Assembly (NCBI GenBank): GCA_013426015.1
Contig: CP058998.1
Span: forward strand, 62,001 to 126,000
DNA from: Candidatus Fermentimicrarchaeum limneticum
Lineage (GTDB): Archaea; Micrarchaeota; Micrarchaeia; Burarchaeales; Fermentimicrarchaeaceae
DNA: 64,000 nucleotides
Direction of reading: 5' to 3'
Part shown: positions 42,746 to 52,055 of the stretch, one piece after another
Numbering within the stretch: position 1 is the first letter of the stretch
Layout: every line of letters begins with the position of its first letter
The notes under the pieces: generated by a model
Databases searched by the model: none
Told to the model about the DNA's origin: nothing
What the model saw: only the letters and a program-made list of their open reading frames with translations
Position numbers and translations under genes: made by a program

Positions 42746-44836
42746 GGAATCTTGCTTCTGTCACTACTATTGCTGGCTTACATTTCGCAGGCGCAGCTTA
42801 ATGTAACCGAATTCGTCACACCATACCTATACGATTGGGAGAACTATCCGAAAGACGTCAGGGTTGTTAATGCCGCTCTAGCCTCTGGAAATTATTCAAT
42901 TGTCGTAATAAACGGCACATACACCTTCATGTTGAACCTGAGCGACAACATATACTTTGTCGAGAATCAGGGACAGATAGACTCGCTTCTGAGGGAATAC
43001 TACTCAAAAACAACCTATCCGACAGCAGCCGAACTGTATGCACTGAACTCCTCATTCCAGTCCTTCCTTGGAAGCAGAGGCCTTGAGCTTGAATGCAAGG
43101 TCGTCACTGGCCTGGCCAGTCCCGATGGCTCCGAGCGCTTCTCATGCAACCCGGAGAACAGATGCGAATCATGCCAGTCTGTTCCCGTCTGCAGGGACGT
43201 GATGAAAGGGACGCAGCAGACCTCAGACCAGATGTCCAGCGTTCTTGTCCAATCCATCATGAGGATGGAGTATGACTTCCATATACTAAATACAAATGTT
43301 ACTGTATTCCTCGACAACTTTGCGAACATCAGCTCAGCCACTTCCCAGTCCCTGGTCGCAATGAAGCAGAGCATTAGTGGGATAAAGACCGCCGTGGATG
43401 ACCTTGGCAAGCCTCCAGTGCGCACCATATACGAGACATACCAAGACTTCAAGAATCCAAAGGCATTGGGGTACTGCAGGAACTTCTATACGGCGTATAA
43501 CCTAACTGCACTCAACTCCGCCATGAACAAAGTGACGGATATCAGCTCCCGGGTTCCGACGGAAGAGATGCTTGCAACCCAGATTTCATCAGTATACAAC
43601 TACACCCCTGCGAGGAAGGCCAACAAGACAATAAACGATGAGAGAAAGGCATTCCTCGCTTTCTACTCCACTCGGGTTGCCAGAAAAGATAACATCACCA
43701 ACAGGGCAAACGTAGTTCTGTCGTTCATAACAGACAACACAACGAGAGACCAGCTGGATCAGCTTGGCAGCATGCTCTCCGACATACGCGAGCTCGGGGA
43801 CAATAGGGATTACGCTGGAGTGGACCTCCTTTCAGAAAACTTCTCGCAGACGGCAGATAGGCTGGAATCCCACGTTTCTGGACTTGCGACAACCTACAAT
43901 GAGCTGCTGCTCGAAAACCAATCCACCTCCGACGCGCTTTTTGAAGCCTGGTTGAGAGTCAGGCCCGAGGATCTTGTCACGAAGAACAGGCTTGACGACC
44001 TTTACACCCAGAAAGAATCTATCGAGTTCACAATCTACAACAGCTCACCGCTTTCGCTTGGAGAAGCGGGCAACCTTACTACAGAGCTTATGAGCATACG
44101 GTTCAACGCCAATGACATAAGGGATGCAAAGAAAAGTGCTAGCATGCAGCAGATGAACAATCTTGTTGAAACGCTTGCAAAACCAGTGGTGTCCCTCTCC
44201 TTCAGCCTGCTTGACCCATTCATGCCGCTTTCCTACTCCGAAAAGGAGAAGAACGCCCCAACAATAATAGGAGTAACGCTCGTCATATTCGATATCTTGT
44301 TCTTCCTAGTCTGTGTTGGTACTTTCCTGTATTTCGTGCGTTCCAGAAGGATAGAGCTGCACAAGGTAGCAAGGATACTGTGGGCGTTCATATTTGCTTT
44401 TATCGCGCTGATCCTCGCGCTTGGTTCGCTTGCATTATACAACGTTGCAGACATGCAGTCCAACCCCACAACCTACGATGTATTTTTGAATGAACTGAAG
44501 GGTTCCACGAAGGTGGGGGTGGTTGCAGATCTAACCGGACTGAACGGGACGATCAGGGAGAGTTTGGTAAACTGCTCCGAGAGAGTCGCCCTGAAGCTCG
44601 GGTCGTTGCAGAAGGATGTGATGCACTACGGTTTTGACGGCGAGAACTGCATAGTATTCAATGAAACCCAGAGCAGGACGTCTTGCGAGAACAACCTTGA
44701 CGCCCACCCGGTGATAATACTCAGCAGCGGCGAAGAGGACAAGGCGACTTTCCGCGTGCTTTACACAAAGGAGGCCACGCTTGAAGGGGATGAGAATTTC
44801 TTCGATGAATGCGCAATTTCGAGGGTAGTGGGCTGA
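42737..44836 (+). CDS. Secreted coiled-coil membrane protein with C-terminal cysteine domain
   Basis: 699 residues. Signal peptide (GILLLSLLLLAYISQA). A Cys-rich patch around residue 140 (CNPENRCESCQSVPVC) precedes a long helical region with N-glycosylation-type sites. Two membrane helices lie at about 510-575. The last ~110 residues, with four Cys, resemble the next gene product. No family recognised. It follows the S-layer gene, so a cell-envelope role is likely. Confidence 0.75.
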   Translation: MRKGILLLSLLLLAYISQAQLNVTEFVTPYLYDWENYPKDVRVVNAALASGNYSIVVINGTYTFMLNLSDNIYFVENQGQIDSLLREYYSKTTYPTAAELYALNSSFQSFLGSRGLELECKVVTGLASPDGSERFSCNPENRCESCQSVPVCRDVMKGTQQTSDQMSSVLVQSIMRMEYDFHILNTNVTVFLDNFANISSATSQSLVAMKQSISGIKTAVDDLGKPPVRTIYETYQDFKNPKALGYCRNFYTAYNLTALNSAMNKVTDISSRVPTEEMLATQISSVYNYTPARKANKTINDERKAFLAFYSTRVARKDNITNRANVVLSFITDNTTRDQLDQLGSMLSDIRELGDNRDYAGVDLLSENFSQTADRLESHVSGLATTYNELLLENQSTSDALFEAWLRVRPEDLVTKNRLDDLYTQKESIEFTIYNSSPLSLGEAGNLTTELMSIRFNANDIRDAKKSASMQQMNNLVETLAKPVVSLSFSLLDPFMPLSYSEKEKNAPTIIGVTLVIFDILFFLVCVGTFLYFVRSRRIELHKVARILWAFIFAFIALILALGSLALYNVADMQSNPTTYDVFLNELKGSTKVGVVADLTGLNGTIRESLVNCSERVALKLGSLQKDVMHYGFDGENCIVFNETQSRTSCENNLDAHPVIILSSGEEDKATFRVLYTKEATLEGDENFFDECAISRVVG

Positions 44837-44840
44837 TAGA

Positions 44841-45302
44841 ATGAACAGGTATCTGATTGTCGCCCTCCTAGTCATTGTTGCCGCCGTAGCACTTTATGCA
44901 TTGTACGGCACGGAGCAGACGGCCAGCCTCAGCGATTTCAAAAAAGAGCTCAGCAATACAGAAAAAGTCTCAATCGTTATGGACACACGCTATTCTGAGC
45001 TCACTGGACCGGTCATGCAGTGCGGCATATCCCTGGCGCGCACTATTGGAGAGCTGGGCAAGCTCCCGGACAACTTCGCCTACGAAGGAGACAACTGCTT
45101 CTATTCAAAGGTTGGCAGCATGAACGCCACGCAGAACTCCTCAATAAAGGAATGCGAATCAATGCTCACCGGGTCGGTGGTATTCTATATAAAATACAAC
45201 TCAGCAAGGAATGCGACCTCCTTCTACAAATCGAAAGCTGTTATAGAAGGAGACGGCGATTTCCTGAACAACTGCCAGCTAGCCAGCATGATAGGAGGCT
45301 AG
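44841..45302 (+). CDS. Membrane-anchored cysteine-domain protein, paralogue of the upstream C-terminus
   Basis: 153 residues. One N-terminal hydrophobic helix (LIVALLVIVAAVALYALYG) is followed by an external domain. It aligns with the end of the 699-residue protein: F-x-x-EL, then V-x-IV-x-D, four Cys, GDNC versus GENC, and an ending EGDGDFLNNC versus EGDENFFDEC. The gene lies 4 bases after the previous stop, so the two are made together and may form a pair. Confidence 0.7.
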   Translation: MNRYLIVALLVIVAAVALYALYGTEQTASLSDFKKELSNTEKVSIVMDTRYSELTGPVMQCGISLARTIGELGKLPDNFAYEGDNCFYSKVGSMNATQNSSIKECESMLTGSVVFYIKYNSARNATSFYKSKAVIEGDGDFLNNCQLASMIGG

Positions 45303-47104
45303 CACCTCACCCGGTATAACGAAAAAGTGCTGTTCTCGTACATCCTCTCCATCCTTCCGATAAAAGAACTCCTAGGCGTGAAGTCTCCATTTCTGCTGTC
45401 TATCAATATGTAACCAACACCGTTCTTCCTGATCAGCTCGCAGTCCCCCCAAAGCATCCTCCTCATGTCCTCCTCCATGCTAGCGGTGTTCAGCCCGTGT
45501 CCCTTGTACCACGTTTCTGATTCGTAATCCACCCTGAGAAAAGTCCTCCTTCCCCCCCAGTTATTCACGCAGTCCCTGTGCATGTTTGAAATTATGACCG
45601 CGTCTGGTTCAGTGTTGTCCCTTATAAACTCGCATACGTGGAGCTCATCATTGTAGAACATGACCTGGTTATAGTTCTCGGCCCATTCAACTACTGTCTG
45701 AATCCCCCCCAGCGTGAGAATAAGCACCAGCAAAGTTGCAACCACCCAGCCCGCCTTCCTGAATCTCCTTGCAACCCATGCTATGAATACTGCAGAGGAG
45801 GCTGAAAACAGGATGAGGACGAATAAAAGCCATTTTCTGTTGTCCTGCATAAGCGGCTGCGTGACAAAAAGGTTTACGAGGATGAACATGATGAAAGCAA
45901 ATGCTGTCATGAGCTGCAACGGCATGCCCGCAAACAACATTCCCAGGGCGGCAAGCACTATATACGGCGAGAAGTTCTTGAGCCACACTCCGAATACGTC
46001 CTGCTTCTCGCTGAACCAGTTGCTCTGCGGCTCCCCGACCCAACCGGGTCTGAACTGAATGTACCCCTCTGTGCGGGGCTCCCCCATCTGCATAATCTGC
46101 GGCACTGCAAGCAAAACAACAATAAGGAAAAAGAACAGGAACTCCTTCTTCCTGTTCAGGAGTGCAAGAGGCAGCGAGAAGAACATGATGGCTGCGAATG
46201 AATAGATGTGAAACAGCGGGCTCAGTCCTGCGACGAGTGCTGCGAATGTATAATTCTTCTCAATCGAATCCAGAAGGAGAATTACAACGATGGCAAAGAC
46301 GGCTATCCCCATCATGAACATCCGCTGGTTCAGGGTGAATTCAGTTATCGTATTCGCCATGATGTAGCCTCTCTCCGGCATCCAGACCGAGGCGACACCC
46401 ATTTTTAGAAGCGATGGAACCAGCTCCCCCTGCGGAATGCTGCTTAAATCCTTGAAGAACTCTATAAACCCGAAGCTGCCGTTGAAGAGGATGAGGAATA
46501 CCGCCAGCATCGCAGTTTTTCTGCCCAGATTAAGTTTCCTAAGCATTACGTAAAGCAGTGTTACAAATGATGCGCCAACAATGGCATTCGGAACCTGCAT
46601 CGCCATCGGAAGGCCGGAACCAAGCTTCAGCAGAATAGCGGAAAAGAAGTCAAACAGGAAATGATAGGTCAGCTTGCTGTCTGGGAGGTATGGATACAGC
46701 GGCGGGAAGTTGTCCCCCCACCCCATGGGAGAGATTATGGCAGAATGGTAGTTGACATCCACAACGACTGCGCTGAGCGCATTGCCTCTGCTGTCAAAAT
46801 TCCACACCATAAGGTGGTTCAAAAATGCGAAGAAAGCAAGCGAGATTATGAAAACAATGAGCTGATGTTTATCAAACTGAACCTGCTTGATTCCAAGCAG
46901 TAATGTGCATGCAAGCAGCAGAATGGATGAAACTGCTATGCTTGTTATGTTGAATCCGAATATAAAAGAGAGCAGGAATACTGCCCATGTTGTGAACATG
47001 ACTCCAACCGGAAAGGCTGCGAAAACAGACTCCTTCCTGAAGAACCTCTGCGAAACTGACAGCCCGAATGCGAAGACAAGAGCAAGAAACACTATCCACA
47101 ACAT
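45299..47104 (-). CDS. Polytopic GT-C-like membrane protein
   Basis: About 601 residues from ATG 47104 (GTGATGAG just upstream; the longer frame from 47137 overlaps the aRF1 end). Around twelve hydrophobic helices are followed by a C-terminal soluble domain (CEFIRDNTEPDAVIISN onward). The first outside loop is long and carries Asp/Glu and Asp-x-Asn motifs (VVVDVNYHSAII, GWGDNFPPLYPYLPD), the usual catalytic place in GT-C lipid-sugar transferases. It is a plausible S-layer or lipid glycosylation enzyme. Neighbourhood supports this; exact family uncertain. Confidence 0.6.
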   Translation of the reverse strand: MLWIVFLALVFAFGLSVSQRFFRKESVFAAFPVGVMFTTWAVFLLSFIFGFNITSIAVSSILLLACTLLLGIKQVQFDKHQLIVFIISLAFFAFLNHLMVWNFDSRGNALSAVVVDVNYHSAIISPMGWGDNFPPLYPYLPDSKLTYHFLFDFFSAILLKLGSGLPMAMQVPNAIVGASFVTLLYVMLRKLNLGRKTAMLAVFLILFNGSFGFIEFFKDLSSIPQGELVPSLLKMGVASVWMPERGYIMANTITEFTLNQRMFMMGIAVFAIVVILLLDSIEKNYTFAALVAGLSPLFHIYSFAAIMFFSLPLALLNRKKEFLFFFLIVVLLAVPQIMQMGEPRTEGYIQFRPGWVGEPQSNWFSEKQDVFGVWLKNFSPYIVLAALGMLFAGMPLQLMTAFAFIMFILVNLFVTQPLMQDNRKWLLFVLILFSASSAVFIAWVARRFRKAGWVVATLLVLILTLGGIQTVVEWAENYNQVMFYNDELHVCEFIRDNTEPDAVIISNMHRDCVNNWGGRRTFLRVDYESETWYKGHGLNTASMEEDMRRMLWGDCELIRKNGVGYILIDSRNGDFTPRSSFIGRMERMYENSTFSLYRVRC

Positions 47105-47108
47105 CTCA

Positions 47109-50033
47109 TCACTTGTACCTAAGAAGAGCACCGACACCCCTGAATCCGTTGAGGAACTCGCTTCCCTCTGCCGTATCAGTGGATATCATTTCTACTTTAA
47201 CTCCTTTTGCCTCGGCAAGCTCCGCAAGCTCCTCAGACAGCTCCTTCTCCTCAACAACTTTCATCTTACCGCCGCATTTGCACATCCCCGGTTCTGCTAC
47301 TCCCTGCTCCCTTTTCCTGCAGCTCGAGCATTCGGTTGCAAACCTCTTTATGTCAAGCCCCTCTGAAAGGAGTAAAGTGTCCACCTTGTTGCTCTCAAGC
47401 GCTTCCCTCACCTCTTTTTCACCATATGTTGCGAGCCCGTCTTTCACAACCTCCTTCATGAACTTGTCAACAAGCAACTTCTCCTTTACTGCCTCCTGCT
47501 CTGCAATGAGCGGCTCGGCTTTCCCAGTAAGTTCCTTGATCCCATACTCCTCGGTGTAGCCTGTGTCAACAACCCCCAGGATGTTGAGCTGGTAGTTGAA
47601 TGGCTTCAGCTTCATGAAGTCCTCCTTTGCAGGACCCGGCCCGCCGACTATGATTCCTTTCAGACCCTTTATATTGACGAATATCTCATCCATTGCTTCT
47701 CCAATCCTCTTGTAGTATTTCTCTATGCTCTCCTCGATGAGTCGCTCATATCTCCTCGCGCTGTTGTGCACTATCAGGCAATTGGCAATGAAGCTCTCAT
47801 TTTTTGGCATTGTCAAATCGTAGAATGAGCCTCCCTGCTGAACTGACTTGCTGTCAACCTTAGTGAGAATCATCTCAGAGTTGTACATCTTATTCAAGAT
47901 ATCCAGTATCCTCTCCCCTTTCTCAAGCATTCTCTCTTTTTCATCATTCAGGAAATCCAGAATCCTTTCTCTGACATACCTCTTTCCATTACCTCGTTGT
48001 GCCTCATAAACTGGAAAAACGCTTTTTCCAATGGCATTTGCTACCTCACTTACTTCAATGCGGAGGTTCCTTCTGTACGTTCTAATGTTGCTTGAATGTG
48101 TTTCTCTTATTGACTTAATCCTCCTTCTAAACGCGGGTATTATCCTTTTTCTGAATACCTTGTAACTCATGTTTCTCTCGTCGTGGAAGAAATTTGAGGT
48201 TGTTGGAAAATCCTTCCTCAGCATCCTTAACTCGTCGCCCAGTTTTCTTATCCAGCTGCCTCTCAGAGGAATCTGATTGAGATATGTATGTGTCTTTTCC
48301 CTTGCGGCTGTTCTCTCCAACTTTTCATTCTTTCTGGAAGAGGAGAAGCCTATGTGCTTTCTAAAATTCCTCAGTGATTTCGAGTCGTATACCGTCAGTG
48401 CGTACTGAGCTTTGACACCGTAAGTTTTTTTCAGGTTGCATGACGAAATTATCCCAAAGCGGAGGAGAAGAAGCTGCGCAGCCCTTATCACATCCTCAGC
48501 GGTCATCGTTATCTCAATCTTCCCCTCCCGAACATACCCTTCTGCGTCATACAACCCTCTCAAGAATGCAGCAATTTCATTCTTTTTCAGAGTCATAATC
48601 ACTTCAGGAATTCCCCTCTTTTCTGCCGGGGCAAGCAACGAGCCGAAATGCCTCTGCAGGATGTCTGACAGCCATTTGTTGTAGACTCTGAGTTCAAAAT
48701 ATGGCTTTTTTGCCCAGCTGTGCCTCCTTCTCCCAGGTCTTACCACCCTTATTGTTGATTCCAAGCCAAATGTCCTGTCGACAAGAGTTTTGTATTTTCT
48801 TATCAGCTGTTCATCACCCTCATATAATATCACCCTGTTCCCGTCAAGGCTTCCATCACCCAGCATATAACCGAAAACTTGGCAGATGTTGCGATTGAAA
48901 TATTCGGGTAGTTCCACAACCGGGATTTTATTGATGAACTTTCTGGAGAATTCCTCCCAATCTACTTCATAAGCTTCTGCAATCCTTCTAATCTTTGTAG
49001 GATTCAGTAATACGCTGCCGTTCTCAATGCGCAAAGCAGTAGTATCTGATGCACCAATTATCCTCCCCAAATCCTTTAGGCTTAGCCCTACTTCTCCTCT
49101 CTTCCTCCTAAGGTAGACCGAACCAGCGGGGCTGAGCTCTAGGAGAGATGGCACTTCCACACCAAGTTTTCTATTTTTCCCTTCTACGTTGAGGTATTTG
49201 ACAGCCAGCAGACAATCCCCCTTCTTAATATCCTCTGCGTATTCCTCTTCAATTCCATTCTCGGTAACCACGAAGAACTTATGCTCTGGTGTCGCTTTAA
49301 TCTCAAATATCGGATTCCTCGTCTTGATGAGATAGGACTTCTCTGCCCTTCTCTCAAAAACCCCTGCGCATTCCTCATGCATCGGTTTATGATCATTAAA
49401 GTTGTAACCAAAAATTTCCCTCTCATCTTTAAGCTCACCAATCTTAACAACCCTCCCATCTGCAAGTTGAATCAGCGTACTTTCATCAACGCACTGTCCC
49501 CCCTTTCCATGCAGCTTGGAATGTGCTGTTGAATTCAGCTTCCTGACTATCTTGGTCTGCTTGCCCTTAAGAACAGCAAGTGTCGCCTCCCTTCCGTCCA
49601 TAACAACAAGCCCGTATACGTCCTTCGCCTCGAGCATGTCCTGCAGTGGCTCAAGGGAGAAGCTGGAGTCGCATCTGTAAAACTGCACGTGAATCGGCTC
49701 AGGAGGCGAAATTGAGAAAAGCTGTATGTCCGGCTTTCCCCGCTCCTTTGAAATGTTGCCGCCGAATATCGCAATCCCGTTCTCAGGAGGTTCCCTGAAC
49801 ATCTTCAGATAGTTTATTATCTTCTCAAGCGCATCAAGCACATTCTTCCTAGTGCTCTTGGACTTTATGTTGCTCGCCTGCCCATACTCTGCTTTGAGCT
49901 TGTTGCTCACCTCTGCTATGGGATACCTAGGAGGGATGTAAACAGAAATGAGCTCGGTTCCACTACCTGGAATGTTGCTCAGTTCCTTGAGCTTCTTCTT
50001 CATTTCATATCTGGCTTTGCTTTTCTCACTCAT
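47109..50033 (-). CDS. prf1: Peptide chain release factor aRF1, interrupted by an intein
   Basis: 974 residues as encoded. Exteins are residues 1-180 and 758-974, together 397 residues, normal for aRF1. The stop-codon-reading NIKS motif is at about 55-58. The catalytic GGQ that triggers peptide release ends at residue 180, with the intein inserted immediately after the Gln; splicing gives GGQSARR. A C-terminal CSSC/CKCGG zinc-type segment is present. Without splicing the factor could not enter the ribosomal centre properly, so function depends on the intein. Confidence 0.95.
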   Translation of the reverse strand: MSEKSKARYEMKKKLKELSNIPGSGTELISVYIPPRYPIAEVSNKLKAEYGQASNIKSKSTRKNVLDALEKIINYLKMFREPPENGIAIFGGNISKERGKPDIQLFSISPPEPIHVQFYRCDSSFSLEPLQDMLEAKDVYGLVVMDGREATLAVLKGKQTKIVRKLNSTAHSKLHGKGGQCVDESTLIQLADGRVVKIGELKDEREIFGYNFNDHKPMHEECAGVFERRAEKSYLIKTRNPIFEIKATPEHKFFVVTENGIEEEYAEDIKKGDCLLAVKYLNVEGKNRKLGVEVPSLLELSPAGSVYLRRKRGEVGLSLKDLGRIIGASDTTALRIENGSVLLNPTKIRRIAEAYEVDWEEFSRKFINKIPVVELPEYFNRNICQVFGYMLGDGSLDGNRVILYEGDEQLIRKYKTLVDRTFGLESTIRVVRPGRRRHSWAKKPYFELRVYNKWLSDILQRHFGSLLAPAEKRGIPEVIMTLKKNEIAAFLRGLYDAEGYVREGKIEITMTAEDVIRAAQLLLLRFGIISSCNLKKTYGVKAQYALTVYDSKSLRNFRKHIGFSSSRKNEKLERTAAREKTHTYLNQIPLRGSWIRKLGDELRMLRKDFPTTSNFFHDERNMSYKVFRKRIIPAFRRRIKSIRETHSSNIRTYRRNLRIEVSEVANAIGKSVFPVYEAQRGNGKRYVRERILDFLNDEKERMLEKGERILDILNKMYNSEMILTKVDSKSVQQGGSFYDLTMPKNESFIANCLIVHNSARRYERLIEESIEKYYKRIGEAMDEIFVNIKGLKGIIVGGPGPAKEDFMKLKPFNYQLNILGVVDTGYTEEYGIKELTGKAEPLIAEQEAVKEKLLVDKFMKEVVKDGLATYGEKEVREALESNKVDTLLLSEGLDIKRFATECSSCRKREQGVAEPGMCKCGGKMKVVEEKELSEELAELAEAKGVKVEMISTDTAEGSEFLNGFRGVGALLRYK
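47763..49493 (-). mobile_element. Intein with LAGLIDADG endonuclease and HTH domain, inside aRF1 GGQ motif
   Basis: 577 residues (181-757 of the encoded protein). It begins with Cys in CVDESTLIQLADG, has a TPEHKFFV block B, and ends in CLIVHN followed by Ser, all as required for splicing. Two LAGLIDADG helices are FGYMLGDGSL (about 387-396) and FLRGLYDAEGY (about 490-500). Residues about 305-362 look like an XRE-type helix-turn-helix (KDLGRIIGASDTTALRIENG), not present in minimal inteins. The endonuclease would cut intein-less prf1 alleles. Confidence 0.93.
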
Positions 50034-50078
50034 ACAATTACCCCAAAAATAACATCAAGAAGGCAGACGCCGTTGCTT

Positions 50079-51605
50079 CTATGCGAACTTCACTTCCTCT
50101 CCCAGCTTCACCCTCTTCCTCATCTCCTCAGGCCAGTTCTTCTTGTCAAATCCCTTCTGCGCAAGGAAGGCGCATATCCACCTCTCAAAGCTGCCTCCTG
50201 CGCAACCGCTCCACAGCTCCCCCCTGCTCGCCTTCACGCTGAAAGCCTTCGGGTATTTGTCACCGATGATGCTTATGTTCTGTATCTCCAGCCATTCGCC
50301 CTTCTCCCTCTCCCCTCTGTAAGGGAGATAAGCCTCAAAGTCAACGGTCCCTACTCCCTCAAGCGCCTTGTCTGACAGCTTCTTCTCCCCTTCCTGGGCC
50401 ATCCACCACGGGACTACCGTGTATTTCTTGACCTCAAGGTCAAGCACCTTGTCAAGTACGTAGGTGAGCTTCTCCTCGACCAGTTTTGCCGTTTCCTTGA
50501 CCTGCTCGGGCAGACCAATAAAGAGCGTTTCAGCCCTGTGGAACTCCTCCACCCTGGCTATGCCCTGCGTTCCGCCTGCCTCGTTCCTGTAGGTGGGTCC
50601 GCTCCAGTCATAAACCCTCAGGGGAAGCGATTCCTCCTTGACAACCTTGCCCTCCAGGAACTGCCAGAAGGGAGGGCACTGTGCGTATGACAGGATTCCG
50701 ACGGAATCCACCTTCTTCATTATGCTCTCCTTGTGGATCTCACCGGTTATCCTGAAGTAATCCATTGTTTCCTCCCACTCCTTCGGGCTGCTTACCTTGG
50801 GAACCATAACGTAGTACGCATCAGGGTATATGCTTTTTGCATGTCCTGACTTCTTGGGCACGTCCCATGGTTCAAACTTTGGGAATATCATCTCCATGAA
50901 GCCAAGAGGCTTGTAGATGTGCTCGATCATAATCTCCTTCATCGCATTTGCAATCGAAGTGAAGTTCCTGCCGTAAACGAACTGCCCCTTTGCATGGGTC
51001 CTCCTTATCCAGCTGATCTTCTCCAGCTCAGCGCTGGGATCCTTGTCAAAGAACGTCTTCTTCCTGCTGCTCTCCCACAGCAACTTCTTTATCTCGCCTT
51101 TACCTTCGTATTCCTGCCTCTCTGCCTTCTCCTTCACAAGCTCGATTATTTTGTCAACTCCCCCGCCCTCTATGACGTCAATCGGCATGCTGGGACTGAA
51201 TTTTATGTCTGCCTTGTCTCCCTTCACTTCTATCCTGTCCACATAGAAGGCAATCTTCACAGGCTCTTTCGGCTCTCTGCCGAGCTCTACTCCCTTCACT
51301 TCCAGCCTCTTTATCTCAATTTTCCTCACTCCTGCCTTTATCTTTGTGCCAAGGAGGTTGAGCTGACTCCTTAATCTCAGAAGAGCATCAGGCGCCCTCA
51401 CATACCTGCCGCTGACTATCTTCACTCTAAGTTTGTCGCCTTCAATCTTCCATTCCTTGATATGCGAGGCCTCCTCCTCCTTCCCTTTCGGAGCGCCTCT
51501 CCTGAAAAGCTCCTTGTCTGCATTGGCCATAACTCCTTCTATCTCTTTCTCCTTGCCCTCTATACTACTGCTGAATTCAAGCACGGCTTCAAGCTCGAAC
51601 AACAT
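50079..51605 (-). CDS. serS: Seryl-tRNA synthetase, type 2 (methanogen type)
   Basis: About 508 residues. The three zinc ligands of the rare SerRS are visible: Cys in YAQCPPFWQF, Glu in RVEEFHRAE and Cys in SGCAGGSFERW. The long N-terminal domain is of the methanogen type, unlike the coiled-coil arm of common SerRS. It charges tRNA-Ser. ATG 51605 has GAGGTG 5 bases upstream; ATG 51608 and the longer frame are less well spaced. Confidence 0.92.
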   Translation of the reverse strand: MLFELEAVLEFSSSIEGKEKEIEGVMANADKELFRRGAPKGKEEEASHIKEWKIEGDKLRVKIVSGRYVRAPDALLRLRSQLNLLGTKIKAGVRKIEIKRLEVKGVELGREPKEPVKIAFYVDRIEVKGDKADIKFSPSMPIDVIEGGGVDKIIELVKEKAERQEYEGKGEIKKLLWESSRKKTFFDKDPSAELEKISWIRRTHAKGQFVYGRNFTSIANAMKEIMIEHIYKPLGFMEMIFPKFEPWDVPKKSGHAKSIYPDAYYVMVPKVSSPKEWEETMDYFRITGEIHKESIMKKVDSVGILSYAQCPPFWQFLEGKVVKEESLPLRVYDWSGPTYRNEAGGTQGIARVEEFHRAETLFIGLPEQVKETAKLVEEKLTYVLDKVLDLEVKKYTVVPWWMAQEGEKKLSDKALEGVGTVDFEAYLPYRGEREKGEWLEIQNISIIGDKYPKAFSVKASRGELWSGCAGGSFERWICAFLAQKGFDKKNWPEEMRKRVKLGEEVKFA

Positions 51606-51819
51606 CATAACACCTCTATTCTCTCGCACATAAAACTTGCAACTTGCTTTTATATAATCCTTTCACCGGAAAGTTACCCCTTCAGGAGGTTTATAAGGAC
51701 GGAACTTGAGATTTTATCATACTTATTTCAAAAACTCTCAGATGCAAGGGTTTCAACCCAACCAAAAAGAAGCTTGACCTATTAAATAAAGAATATACAC
51801 ACTTCCAGATTTATGTCAG

Positions 51820-51993
51820 AAGTGGCAAAGACGTTTGTTCAAATGTCCTAACTGCAAATACCAGGCAAATGCAGACTATAACGGTGCGATGAATATCCTG
51901 AAGAGGTCTTGGAAGCATATCTTTCAAGACGGGGCTGTTGCTTTCAGCCCAGAACCGCCGATGACTGAGCAGACGAGGGCGGAAGCACGTTAA
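51820..51993 (+). pseudogene. 3' remnant of a TnpB (IS200/IS605-family) gene
   Basis: The reading frame ending at 51993 encodes RRLFKCPNCKYQANADYNG and AMNILKR, the C-terminal zinc-ribbon and RuvC III end of TnpB, followed by a 30-residue tail. The first CxxC and everything upstream are gone. No TnpA or intact terminus is seen. TnpB guide RNAs arise from this end of the gene, so the remnant may include an old guide-RNA scaffold. Confidence 0.8.
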
Positions 51994-52055
51994 TAAAGTG
52001 CAGAGCAACTGGAGTTAATAATACTATGCCGCATCTTTCCCTCTAAAATAATTCA

